From Takifugu bimaculatus (taxonomy: Eukaryota; Chordata; Actinopteri; Tetraodontiformes; Tetraodontidae), in assembly GCA_004026145.2 (NCBI GenBank), contig CP034992.1, positions 6,726,135 to 6,790,134 on the forward strand: a stretch of DNA of 64,000 nucleotides, read 5' to 3'. Of the stretch, positions 35,101 through 47,700 are shown in pieces. Numbering within the stretch: the first letter of the stretch is position 1; each line of letters starts with the position of its first letter. The notes below the pieces were generated by a model, which was given only the letters and a program-made list of their open reading frames with translations, searched no databases and was not told the DNA's origin. The translations under genes were made by a program, and so were the position numbers.

Positions 35101-36684
35101 GTCGACTGTACCTGAGACAGTAACGCACAAGATTAGGTTAGATTACGATTAGATAAAGATCCCATACAAAAAGCAAGACGCTCAAAGAGCATTTTTGTAA
35201 TGACGAAACTATTTTGTAGTAAAGAGACAGCGTGATTCTTCTACCTGCTGAAGACATCGGCGCTGAGGACACAGCCGATGATGTTGCCCAAATGAGGGAC
35301 ATTGTTGACGTATGGCAGAGCACTGGTCACAAGAATGTTTTTCTTGTCCTCCTGTGGCAAGCTGATGAAAAATTAACAGAAAGGTTTTAATGTCAAGACT
35401 ATCCTGTTTTATTTACCTCTTCATTCAGAGCACTAGAGTGGGAAATGCCAGTGTGAGGGACTCACATGGGGTGCTGTCTGTCTTCAGGTAAAGGCCAGTC
35501 CTGTAACTCTTTACTCCATGTGAGAGCAGCTGCCTCCATCTCCTCTTCTGACACCACTCGCTCACTTTCTTCAGCCTGCACAAATATTTAAAGAGCAAAT
35601 CTCAGGATGTTGCCATTTCTCTTATATTAAATTCAGTTTTCCCACTAATGGTGATGTCACCTATTTTGATGAATGCTTGAAAGTTAAAGGCAACAGAATA
35701 AGTGTGAAATAAAATAAGCAATTTATTACTCATGGCAATTCATAATCAGGTGGTGATGCACTAAATGCATAAATAAATGTCTTCTGTTGAGTATGACTGT
35801 AGGTGCTATAAAATAAAGCTCATTTTACGTTTAATTGTGCAGTATTTGATCTCGAACCTAATTGACCGACATACATTTCAAACAAGTTGCACGTTGCTGT
35901 CAGTGAACGGTTGCTGCACAGATGCTTCTTTGCTTTGCAAGAGAGTCTCAAATCATTCAAATGAGGTGAATTCAAGCTTTGCAACAGCATCGCTTTGACT
36001 GGAGATCTCTACATGCTCTTAGAAATGCTCTACAAGTGCTTTAAAACTAATATTTCTTGATCTATCCAATACCTCAGCAGGACTGCTGGTGCATGTCTGT
36101 ATCTCTTTGCTCTGAGGGTTGGGCTGCTTCTGCAAGAATGTCTTCATGCCCTGCAGGCCTTTTCCCTGCAGCACTTTCTGGGCAGCAGACTGGATGCTCT
36201 GCAGCTTAGCCCCGCACTCAAACCAAGCCTTTACAGAATTCCTTTCACCTTCAAAATTAAAGCGATTTGTTACTGCAGCAGAACGTGACACATCGGTTGG
36301 GATGAATTAAAATTAAAAGACTTTCTGTAAATATATCCAGGAATAAGTTTTTGCACTTACCCAGTATTGTTGACGAGCCAGACAAAATTGGATAAAGTGC
36401 AGCCCACATCACAATATCAGCAACGGAAAGAGTTTCCTGCAATTTAATGAACAGTATTTTTGTGCGAACAAGTGGCCATCCTTTTTATATTTGTACTGTT
36501 TTCATTGCTGGGGTCACATAAGATGACACATCTAACATGCAAATGCAAAACTAGTCCTATTGAGTTCATCAGAGCTTCTTCAAACCACATGAGGCACCAA
36601 AACCCTTCACACATTTTGCACAAGTTGTCAGATGCAGCTGACTTCTGTAGTGGAAAAATTGACAGTGAGGACTGAAACCCCATG

Positions 36685-36715
<31 letters not shown>

Positions 36716-38537
36716 ATCCCCAGGCAATTCTGGGGACCTCCTCTACGGATAGGTAATTAAACATTAATGTGCAACACTTGCGTGATCAGGAGCTAAAAAT
36801 AGCAAAAGAAAGAGGAAAAAGTAGTTTTGCCTGAGGGGGTTGATGTAGCTCAGATGCTTAATTAAGCAGAGCTTAGCATCCATAAGGAGCTTCCTAAACT
36901 TTTGACCGAATAATATAGATGCTGATGCTGTACCCCGGTTAGGTATGCTGTGTTCTGTTTGCTCAAGCTTTGGTCCAAGTAGTTCAGGGGTCCCTGGAGG
37001 ACCTTGGACACTTCTGATCCTTTTTCAAGCACCACTGCCATGTGGAGGGCCTGTAGCAACTGTTGGCTGTGAAAATAAAATGTAAAAAAAAACACTGCTC
37101 AATTTATTCATTCCATTACTCTTTGGCCTATTTTAATTGCCCTAGCTAAATGTAATCATTTAAATTGCCATCCTTCATGTGTTTATTGCTCTTTAATGTG
37201 GCTTTTACCTGAAGTTCTGTGGTCTCCCATTCAAGCCACTGATTGCATAGGTCACTGCAGTCTTTTCCACCAACTTCAAACAGATAACTGTTTTTTTTAG
37301 ATATGGAAAATGAAAGAAAAACAAGTATATAAGGATATTTGCAAACTCAACATGCATACATGCAACTTAACATTCTCTATGCTGTACAGCTCATTCATTA
37401 TAGCAGTCATTTCAAATGGGATTGTTATTGTGCAGCCTGTGCTCAAACTAACATGGCAGTGGCATTCAAAGAATATAAAAGTAAAAGTAAATATAAAATC
37501 AAATCTACACACCTGCAAATGGCATTTGAACTAAAGAGGTGCGGTCCGGTAGGAGGGAGAAGCGCTGGCAACACGGGACGGCTAATGAAAGGCACCACTC
37601 TTTCTGTGGAAGAAATAAAAACCAAGTTATTCATAAGTAATCTGTTTGCTGAGTTTCAAGACAGGAGATACAATTCTTTTCAATGAGCACAGAGGTTCCC
37701 ATTACTATAAAACATTTGTCTTTAGAGATCTGTAATAACACACAACTCTTCAAATGCTTGGAAGGATAAACTTGTGTTCACATTCTGTGTTTCAATGGTA
37801 AATGGTAAATTTACTTGAATAAAGTGCACAGAAGACATGAAAAAAGCCAGGTTTTAATTTTCAAGACATCTTCTGACCTGATCATGAACACTCCTCCACA
37901 GTTACATGCACAGACGCAATATATCACTTGAAACATAGAAAAGTCACCGAACCATGCCAACACAGGGAGTCTGCCTTTGTGATGAATATAGACACGCAGA
38001 TAATAGTGCCTGGCTGCAGCTGCACCAGCTGGGCAGCAATATCAACATTATATATTAGATCAGAAAAGATATGACTGTCTTTAAAACACACCCCATTCTT
38101 AAGGAACTGCTCACAAGTTATTAAAAGAAAACCAAACCCTAGCAACTATGTTCATGTAAAATCAAATGATACCTGAAGCTGTACACAAAAAGGCAGCGCA
38201 TAATAAGCATTGCAACAGTTTTCCAGTTGCTTCTCAAACACAGAATAGTCCAACAGTTGATCACTTCAATGAAGAGTGATTCTAACATTGGGTTCACCTG
38301 AACACGCAATACTACACTAAGGTTAGCCTCTTTTATAACAGCAAAGGTAAACACAAACTAAATAATTAACATTTACGAAGAGACGTGTGTGCAAAACCCC
38401 GAATCTTGCACAAATGCTGACCATGGTTTCTTACCTTCGTGGCTGACATACTGAACGTCACATTTAACTCCAGTCTCCTCCAGAGCAGCCAGCACCTTCA
38501 GGCAGTGGGGGTTGCCTTCGCTTACGAAGAGCTTCAT
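29117..38537 (-). CDS. mars1: cytosolic methionyl-tRNA synthetase, complete
   Basis: Charges initiator and elongator tRNA-Met with methionine; part of the cytosolic multisynthetase complex. 22 coding exons, 5' to 3' (minus): 38537-38435, 37603-37513, 37287-37209, 37059-36934, 36436-36361, 36248-36073, 35575-35466, 35361-35245, 35111-34908, 34522-34321, 34069-33995, 33853-33683, 33510-33415, 33077-32960, 32862-32649, 31683-31552, 31297-31193, 31014-30819, 30338-30267, 30005-29979, 29719-29594, 29266-29117. Phases join throughout: 2766 nt, 921 aa (human about 900). Domains: GST-like N-terminus (to about 220), class I catalytic core with HLGN (277-280, HIGH motif) and KFSKS (590-594, KMSKS motif), zinc-knuckle CxxC pairs (CENC, CPHC, CDKC, CKIC), anticodon domain with [15 protein letters not shown], and a C-terminal WHEP-like helix ending in Lys. 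A 27-nt exon (PEEEPPKKK) and an Ala-rich linker precede WHEP. Confidence 0.97.
34243..34312. repeat. (ATGG)17 microsatellite in a mars1 intron
   Basis: ATGG tetranucleotide array that begins 8 bp inside the intron next to the mars1 donor at 34320. On the mars1 sense strand it is (ATCC)n and gives a spurious SIHPSIHPS reading frame. Confidence 0.97.
36686..36715. repeat. C30 homopolymer in mars1 intron 4
   Basis: Thirty consecutive C on the plus strand, that is G30 in the mars1 pre-mRNA, inside a 497-nt intron. The exact length is uncertain because such runs are prone to sequencing error. Confidence 0.9.
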
Positions 38538-38939
38538 TTGGTCGCTGGATATACCGCCGCTAAACCTGTTCTATGGACTGTATCTAATGACAGAAGTAGT
38601 TTAACTCATTAGAAGACAAGCAGCTACTGACAGAAACTTTCCCGGTGTGTGGCTTCCATGCGCTGATGCAAGCGGCGCCGCTTCTGTCGTAAACGCGACG
38701 ATGTAGTTTTACAGAAGTGATTTTGCCGTTTATTGAAGCGAAAGCCATCGCCAAAATAAACTACATTTCCCATCTAGTAATCCTGAGCGCATTCTCGTTT
38801 ACGGCATTAGGGTTGAGTCGCTTTGTTCTACTGTATTAGACCGAGGGGCGGAAACTTGCTTTTGTGATGTGTGTTGTCCATTCGGACGACGCCAAGATAA
38901 TAAGCACGCGCACGGCCTCACTGACTCTTCGGCGAGTTC

Positions 38940-38981
38940 ATTGGCTGAATAAAAAAACCTTATTGGATGATTGTAGCCAAT
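38940..38981. promoter_or_regulatory. CCAAT-box cluster, candidate divergent mars1/arhgap9 promoter
   Basis: Three CCAAT boxes within 42 bp: ATTGG at 38940-38944, ATTGG at 38962-38966 and CCAAT at 38977-38981. They lie about 400 bp upstream of the mars1 ATG in a CpG-containing stretch. On the plus strand a good donor (AAG|GTGAGT, 39243) follows about 260 bp later, so plus-strand transcription with a non-coding first exon is possible. NF-Y binding is inferred. Confidence 0.45.
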
Positions 38982-41900
38982 CAAAAATCACTAAAGTACC
39001 ACAACAAGAGCGATTTTTTTTAATTCCTCCTAAAACGGTCGGAGGTCGCATCGACAGCGACTGAGTGAGAAGCTTTCTGCTCATGCGTGATTGTGAATTT
39101 TGCAAAGTGCACGGCCAAGTTCTCACTCTGTGCATCCCTTCCTTGAATTATGTGAACTCATCAATTTTTTACTCTCATGACGACAGAAGACGCTCACGAG
39201 GCTCTTTCTGCAATTCCGATCATTTAATTACGCCATTGCAAGGTGAGTGTTATTTACCTGGTTCGTAAGAAGAGGATGGATCAATTATTAGATGTTTATA
39301 ACGCGTTCATATTCACATGAAATATCAGAATAACAACAGACTTATAGTATTTTAAAGGCGTTGCTGGTAGTTCTTTTACAATGCTTGAATCAAGTATTGT
39401 TGCAAGTATATATATTTAAAATGTAGTTATTTTGCAAGGTGCAACATTCACACATTCATAGAATATTGTGAGCTGGTGTCAAAAGTTCAACACTACTGTT
39501 GATATCCAAATTATGAATTTCAAAATTCAGAAGTTCTGTGCTCAGTATGTTTTTTTCTTTCTAAAGATGATTATTTTTCTACAATGTCAAACCATGTGTA
39601 GCTGTACTTTCAGCCACCAGCAGAGCCATACTCATGCACTTCAAATAAAACCACTTTTTAACAGTTTCCTGTTAAGCCTCCTGTCTGCATATATGTCTGC
39701 TTTCAGGAATGTTTTGATCATTGTATTATGTATTGTTCTATGTTGTCATGACCCATGCAAATCTGTTAAACTACTTTTAAATGGCTGTTTGACAAGAATC
39801 ACTTATTACACAATACAGTGGAAAGCAGCTGCAAATTTGGTCTAGATATGCTTCGCTGGTATAGCATGAACAGGTTAACCACAGGCTGTGATGGAAACAG
39901 TTTGACTGACGCGGTTCATTTTTGGTGTTTCATAATCTTTCTTAAGTCCATGCAAAGCAGGAGATTTGCTCCCCTTTTTGCCAACCTTTGACGACACATG
40001 CTTGAAAGATTATTCCCCAGTTGCAACATGATTAAAAGTGCCCTGTACCATGTGCAGCATTAGCAGGGAGTTACAAGTTCACTGTAATTGCTAGTGAGCG
40101 GCGCTGACATGGATGCAATAGAAACAAAGAAGATGGACATGTTCTGCTTCAGGAGCTGTTACTAGTTAGTTTATTGTGCTGTAGTAAGTTTTGCACTTGT
40201 CCTTTTTTGCTTTTATGAACATCTTAGTGGCCAGTATTTACACATTCATTCTTATGTTGCCAGAACATTACTGTAGCAGAATAGCATTTGTGTCACTGAA
40301 CTGGGGACAATATTTAAGTCTTGTGGGTCTATTGGTCATCAATATTGGGGTTCTTTCATTCCTCCGATGTTGGTGAAACATCTCACTCTGTTATCAAGAA
40401 CCATCAATTATCCAATTCACTTTGTGTTGTCTGTCTAAGTGTATTCCGTGTTTTACTATGGAACATATAGCTCCCTATTTTTGCACCGAATCTCTGATGC
40501 CTTGACCACTAACAACAAACCAGAGACCTTTACAATAGATCAGCGAAACCTGACAAACAAGGTCAAGGCTATAAAAGCACACAGATGTGTGAGGCGTACC
40601 CCAACTTGCCGCTGTGCAAATATCCTGACCAACAGCCCTCTGAATAAGGCCCTTCAAGGGGCCATGCTCCTGGTAGATTGAGCACTCACGCCTAAAGGAG
40701 GTTGAACGCCCCTACATCTGTAAGCAAGAGAAAGAGTCTGCACAGCTTTTGATGGGACAAAGGGGTTACCCTTAAGAGGAGTAGCACAGGAAACAAACAA
40801 CTGATCAGTCCTCCTGAACCCAGCTGTTCTACCAACATACAACCCCAGAGCCCGAACATGGCACGGGGTACGAAGCCACTTGTCCTTTTACGAGGAGAAT
40901 GGTAGAGGCTGAAACAAACGCTGGATTAGGCTGTAGGAAAGTCTTGGCCTGTCCAGTGGCCAACAAAAACAAGCAGGATGAAGAAAGCCTGTAATTCATT
41001 CACTTGTTTTGCAGTAGTTAAAGCCAAAAGCAAAGCAATATTAATCAAAATACATTTTAACCTCAACGGTTGTTCAAAATGGATGGTTCAAAAGGTCATC
41101 CAGAACCAGCAACAAATACCACCATGGCACCAACTTCGACGGGCTGCCTTCATTAACCAACTGACCAAAGGGTGTTGCACTAGAGACTTATTACCAAAAC
41201 TCAAATGACAAGCTAACATTGCATAAAAGGAATAGTTCCTCTATACCCTATCCTATGTTGCATTCAAGTTGAACCTCTTACATCCTTGGCCCACAGATAA
41301 CAACGGTCTGGGTGTATGGGGTATATCTCGCCTCATGCCTGAGAAAGAAGATCCCTGCAAGAAGCGGTAGTATTCAGTGTGTGGAAAATAACCAAGGACC
41401 AACCCAAATTAGTGACGATCCCTGCTCCTTTACTCAAGGCATACACCACTACATTTAGCCATGGGTGGACCAGAGCATCGACACCTAGTGGCATGCTCCC
41501 ATCTGGAAGGGAGAAGAACAGTGGGCAATGGGTGTTTTTCTGAGAGACAAAGAGAACAACGCATGGCCTAGTTACATTGTCTTAAACCAAGAATTACTTC
41601 AATACATGAAGGTCCAAAAGAGATCGCAGGAATGAGCTTTCCTTTCTTGGAATGAGGAAGTATCAGGAACTGGTCTGTTTGCTTGTTTGTTTTATGACGT
41701 CAGAATCTCTTCCTCCAGGACCTTAGCTGACACTTCATTTCATTTAAATTGTAGTTTGTAACCAACAACCGGAGGTGTGGCGCACCACTGCTCCACCCGC
41801 TGTGCCAGTGAGCCCATTACATTGCTCTTGGGTGACGTGTATCCGTGATGGTAGAGTCAAAGAGGAGATTGAGCTCCCCCTAGTGAACAGATGACCAGGG

Positions 41901-42409
41901 TAATGTTCTCTTTCTAAATTGATTATTGGGTGAGGGTCCCCGCCAGAGACGGAATCACCACATGATGTGGGACACTGGCGGGATGCATCCTCCTTAGCTG
42001 GTCTGAACCTTTGGTGGAGGTGACAGCTGTAGACATACTGATGGAAAGGGAAAATAGGCCGTAATCGGTTATTGAACAAGACTGGCCACAACCCCTTAGC
42101 TTTATCCACACTACAGCTAGCAGAGAGGCAAAAACCTAGCTATTAACACTTGAGGAGTAAGCTTGTCATGACACATTAGGTTAACTCGGGATAATTAATC
42201 CAGGCAACAATCTAATGTCACCCAACTAGCACCAAATCAGCTTGCTTTTTTTGTGTTAGCCTTAGCTACACAGGTACAAGCTAGTACAGGACCCCCCAAT
42301 TACCATGATTAGGGACTAGACATAGATGGAATGATGATTGGACGGATGAATGGTGGTGTAAATGTTACATATGGTGGGTTGAACTGCTTCAGTAAATCAC
42401 TTCTCTGTG

Positions 42410-42670
42410 ACCACTAGAACTCTTTTGGGCTCACGGGGAGGGTGCTGCAGCCTATCCCAGCTGCATGTGGGCAAAGATAGGGTGCACCCCTGGATGAGTC
42501 GTCAGCTCATCACAGGGCCCTCTGTGAGCAATTGGGGGTCAGTATCTTGTTCAAGGGCACCTCAGCGTTGCTGTGAAGGTTTTCTGGCACCTTCCCTTAC
42601 TCTTTCCCCTTTTTGTCCACTCCAGGTCTTGAACCACGAACCTTCCACTTCTCAGCCCAGTTCTCAACAT
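42410..42670. repeat. dispersed fish repeat copy 1 ('gcagcctatcccagctg')
   Basis: Degraded copy of a common fish interspersed repeat with the phrases GGGTGCTGCAGCCTATCCCA, GGTGCACCCCTGGATGAGTC and TCAGCTCATCACAGGGC. Related copies lie at 51225-51425 and 52160-52420. The family name was not determined. Confidence 0.6.
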
Positions 42671-43082
42671 ACATGGCTTAATACATTGTCATGAACTGGA
42701 TGGATTTGTTAGGAAGGAACAGTAATGCTCCAGGACAATGGCTGCTTTCCAGGACTTTATCGTTTAATCAGCAAGCCGAGTTCCATCTTCTGATTTGCTT
42801 CCTGTGTAGTCTCTTTGAAATCCGCCTCACGTGTCACAACTATTGTGCTGTACTCTACAAGAGCTCCAGCTACATGTGCATATGTGCTCTCTTTTAATCC
42901 ATTAATCTTCCATTTACCTTAAGTGTCTCAACAATGATTAGTGTCGCATAGTTGAAATTTGCCCATAGGATCAACAATATAAACAGCAGATAAATATCAC
43001 ATCCAGATAAACATAATAACATTTTAAGTTCATGATAAACATTTCAGACTTACAGGTCCATTTAATAATTATATTCAAAAAT

Positions 43083-43310
43083 TCAGTTCAACTTTATTTA
43101 AATAACAACTTCTACCATCTAGATTGTCTTCTATAGACACCCAGAGCCTGACCTTTTAGCAGGAACCTTTTAACTGGAAGTCCAAGCTTACATGGGGGGC
43201 TGCCTGTTGATGGACAGATGGGTAAAGAAGAGAGAGGAGAAGAGCAGAAAGAGGAGAGAAACAGACTTATAAAATTAAAGTCTTGAGGAAAATCAGTGTC
43301 ATGCAAAAGC
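43083..43310 (-). repeat. possible LINE 3'-tail relic
   Basis: Begins TCAACTTTATTTAAATAACA and runs into a GA-rich stretch (about 43220-43265) of the kind seen in 3' tails of fish LINEs. It lies downstream, in element orientation, of the L2-like coding fragment at 43690-44510. It may be part of the same insertion or a neighbouring one. Confidence 0.4.
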
Positions 43311-43689
43311 TAGGGCACCCCCAGTCAACATCATTACACCGTAAATACCTAAATATATCACAAGGAAGTATTTCAGCAACACTTGACACCTGTAATTTTT
43401 GTCTTTCTTGACCCCACAGTGGCATCAGTAGTGTAGCTGCACACGAGCGTTTCGCCTGAGGAGGTGCAGCAGCTCCTTCTTCAGCCCATGCAGTATCACG
43501 CCGGCTCGAGCTACACGGGGTGGAAAGTGGGTCTTTGACTTGCTTGATAGCTTTTGACAGTCCGCTCTCATCCCCAGTGGATCAATGGAGCTCAGTGCTC
43601 TTCATTAGAAACATCAATAGGCCGCACATTCCCACAGCCTCAGCAACAGTCCAGTGAGCCCAGCCAGAGAATGAAGCTTTATTTTGGGA

Positions 43690-44510
43690 TTCTCTATTGT
43701 AGTTAGTCTCTCATGTTCAATATTTCAGGAATATAGTTCAGAAAAATATGTGTTTCTCATGATTTCAGCTTTAGGGGAGGGGAGGGGAGAGGCAGCCATG
43801 ACCCAGCAGGGTGACAGAGGTATTTCAGGTGATCGTGTTTCTGGACCCCGGCAGCCTCAGCCTATAGCAGCATAACTAAGATGTTAACCTAATAAATAGG
43901 ATAATCATGTCTAAGATAATAACTCGAACTACAGAATTACTGACAATAAGCTTTTTCAAAGAGGGAGGTTTTAAGCCTAATCTTAAAAGTAGTGATGGAG
44001 TCAGCCTCCCGTACCTGGACAGGGAGCTGGTTCCACAGCAGGGGGCCCTGGTAGCTAAATGCTCGGCCCCCCATTCTACCCCTAGAGACTCTGGGAACCA
44101 CAAGTAGACCAGCATTCTGAGAGCGGAGCGGTTTATTGGGCTGGTAAGGTATCACTAGCTCCTCCAGGTAGGATGGAGCTAGGCCTCTGAGGACCTTGTA
44201 GGTCAGAAGAAGGGTTTCGAAAATGATTCTAGATTTAATGGGCAGCCAATGAAGAGACGCCAGTACAGGAGTCATGTGATCTCTTTTGTCAATACCTGTC
44301 AGAACTCTGCAGCATTTTGGATCAACTGGAGGCTTCTGAAAGAGTTGTTTGGACACCCTGATAATAAAGAATTACAATAGTCCAGCCTGGAAGTAACAAA
44401 TGCATGGACTAACTTTTCAGCATCATGGCGTGTCAATAGTTTCCTGATCTTTGTGATGTTCCTCAAATGAAAAAATACAAGTGAAAGATGCAAAATCACA
44501 ATGCTTCTCT
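43690..44510 (-). mobile_element. 5'-truncated L2/Maui-like LINE, C-terminal reverse transcriptase fragment
   Basis: On the minus strand two overlapping frames (about 44499-44299 and 44356-43937) encode the C-terminal part of a non-LTR retrotransposon reverse transcriptase. Landmarks are FFHLRNITKIRKLL, DAEKLVHAFVTSRLDYCNSL, LQLIQNAA, DHMTPVLASLHWLPIKSRI, LRGLAPSYL, and LLWNQLPVQVREADSITTFK followed by RLKTSLF. The frame changes just after LQLIQNAA, so this copy is dead. The 3' part (43690-43900) resembles the untranslated tail of the same family. The catalytic part of the polymerase and the endonuclease are missing, as expected from 5' truncation during insertion. Confidence 0.85.
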
Positions 44511-44712
44511 GGTTTTAAAGCATAAAGCTTCGCTCCCATGAGACCACAACACACCATTCCACATGCTTTGGGTAGATTTATCCAGAATGGAATGTATTTT
44601 TTTTATTTTTCTCCCCTGCCTCCTGGAAAGGTTTGTGTTTTTTCCAATAGAGTCTTTCTTTTTGTAGAATTAAGCATGGATTGCATGGTTATATCATTAA
44701 GTCTTTATTTTT

Positions 44713-44765
44713 CCATCCATCCATCCATCCATCCATCCATCCATCCATCCATCCATCCATCCATC
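44713..44765. repeat. (TCCA)13 microsatellite
   Basis: Tetranucleotide array TCCA/CCAT in the mars1-arhgap9 interval. Confidence 0.97.
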
Positions 44766-47700
44766 ATCTGTTACCACCTAGTTTCACTCAGGCACTCACA
44801 TTCAGAGGGAGCAAACTTCTCACAAAGGAATAAACTCAAAGCCCTGGCACCTTTTGCTATGAGGAGACTGCATGCACGACACAACTATTGTGCCGGAAAT
44901 TCCTGCAATTTAATTGCAGCATATGATTTATGCCCTGGAACAATGAGCAATATTGTATTTCCTATACATAAGACAAGCTACTTATTGGGAAAAAAGGAGG
45001 CATTTGACATAAGCTGATTTCTCCGGTAAAAACAAGCTCATTGCGATTTAACTGGAAGTATACTAAAAGCAGTGTGTTTTTCACCTTTCGTGCAGCAGCT
45101 AATTAAGAATATGATGCATGAATAAATTCTTTCAAGTAATGAGAGTGTGCCCCGAGCAATCTCGCACTATTTTGCCAAACTGGTCTGCCTGGTTTCCTGT
45201 TTATATTGAATTGTGTGAAATTAGAACTTGAACATTAAAAGTGAACGAGTGAAGTTTGTTATTTGTCGATGCACGCTGCAGGGCTTATTCTAAACACCAG
45301 TGTTGCGTCAGCAAAGGCTCGAAATTATGGCATCATGTGAAACGATGTTATGCACAAAACAGGACAAATAATAGACTTCAGAAGCGGAGCTTCAAATGGC
45401 AGCCAGTCACAGACTGCTGTCAAAATGAGAGGGGAGTGCACGGGCCAATGCACCAGTAGCTGCTGCATAGCCGTGGTCCGCTCTGTGCTGATTCATAGAT
45501 CTAACTGGATCAATTCAAATCCACCCATTAAGTTTTATACAGTCTAACATACCCATACACCGACACACAAACACGCACACACGGGCTACCAGCCGTCACA
45601 CTGGGAACCACTGTGTTTCAGAGTCTTTCTCTCGTCTGATCATCAATAATGCATGGCTTTGGGAGGATGAAAGACTGTTTTGGCTTAAGGCATGTTTCTC
45701 ATATGGAGAGACATCAGCAGTAGCAGTTTTAACTGTACATTCACTTACAAAGTGAGTGTTTCTTCACATGTCTACCCCCAACTGATCATCAGCCATCAAG
45801 TGTGAGCTGATTCAGACAAAAATGTTTGAACTAAGAGAGCCTTTTATTTGGGGGTGTGGATTCTTGTAACTTGGTAAGATTTATGATCTAAAGTAAAATG
45901 TGAATGCACGCATCTCATATGCTTCATAGTTTGGAGAAAGAAAATGTCTGCATGGAATCTACACATGCAAGATCCTGTTATTGAACTGGAAGGAATTAAT
46001 GCGAATCATCAGAGATTTTATTTTTGACCTTCTTCTCCTAAAGAAGCTGCCATTGTTTTCCACCTACCATGGATCCCCAAGTCAATATTTCACCCCACTG
46101 AATTCATCTGACTCAACTAATTAATGACTTCAGATAACCCATTTAGTCTCATACACACACTAAAACCATTGATCCTGTTGAATTGAACTCATTTACACTC
46201 GTGAATCTGAAGTTACTGGAAAGTATTGTAGCATATGGTGAATTTCTAACAAAGCCTTTGCATATAGGCATTCATATGTAAATACAGCACGGTTTTCGTG
46301 CAAATGTGCGTGTGGGTGTGTGTGTCTGCTTATCACGTGTCCTGATGTGGGAGTGCAGGCCAAAAGCCTTTGAAGCCTCTCATTCTCTATCCTCCTCTTC
46401 CCCGTGTCTCAGCTTCTTTGAAGACCATGTAGCCATGATTATTAAAGGCGCCCTCGTTCCACTTCAAACGTGTGCAATGAATATGGATAAAATTTCTGCG
46501 CGCCATTCACGTGGATCTGTACGACGTCATCGTATTGCAGTTTGGACTTATTGACGTACAGTTGCAACAGTGCAGATAGTGGGAGCGAGTCGGAGGTCTC
46601 GTTTTATGTTTTTTTGTTTATGTTGGGTCTGCATGCACTGATGGGAGGTGGTTTTTTGGCGTTTCTAACTCAGTTTGGTGGTTTTACAGGCGTCACACCT
46701 TTTCCTGCTGACCTATTACATCACAGACCAGAAAACATCACAGACCAGCGTCTCCTTTTTGGCCTAGATGCATCAGTTAAACTCTGTACTTTATGTTTTT
46801 GCCTTTTTGTTCTGTTTGTTTGTTTTACACGCTGGAGTAACAACACATAGAAAAGTTGCATGCAACCTTTAAAATAAATCCTTGTGCTAGCTGCTAAGAA
46901 TGGAACAAATTATGCTCTGAATTATTTTTTCACTTGGATGTTTCACCTTGCATGAGCATGATTTGTGGGCCTGTCACTGGAGTTAAATGTAATTAGGGGA
47001 CACATTATCTGGGGCTGGATGGATTTAATGTACACACTGTCCTCTGCTTTGTGTACCCTCAGTGGATTTGTGCATCTGCTTGGATTTGTGATGTTTACTG
47101 CCGCTGTTGATCAGCTCTGTGCATGGATCAATCGCCCAGTCAATAACCTGAGCTGCTGGTTGCGTTTGTTTAGTTGGCTCACATGTCCGTCCACGCAGTT
47201 TCTGTGGTTTGAATATGCTTCATTCGCATCCGTGTGTGCGAGCCAGCTGATGCTCCTGCCTCTGCCAGTTTCACTGCTTTTATCTCCCAGGCAAAATGCT
47301 GGATAAATGTGGAAAAGCAGGGTTGACGGGGGTTCAGTAAGTGGAGGGAGGATCACTCTGCTGCTCAGGATTAAGTGAGTGTGCAATGGAGAGAAAGCAA
47401 GAGATATTTTCTGCAGAAGGGAGTTGCTAGCTTCTGCTGCTGTTCATACAGTACTTTGCCCCACCTTTCACTATTTGCTCTCCACCTGTCAAGCTGGAGG
47501 CAATTTCAAGAACTTTCTTATATACTTCTTTATTTTTTTAGGTTAATCTAAGGGATGCACACATATAGCCAAAAGGAAAGCGAGCAGCTGACCTGGCTGA
47601 TGTACATTAGAGACAGTTTGGCTTCAGGACCAGGTGAGTTGCTATTGTTCTCACTTGGTGTGTAGGCTCTCATCACAGGCAGATAGAATCAGAAAGTTTG

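Noticed and set aside
47540..47633. Possible non-coding arhgap9 leader exon ending in CCAG|GTGAGT
   Set aside because: Only a donor-like sequence supports it; no transcript start or acceptor evidence, so it was not annotated.
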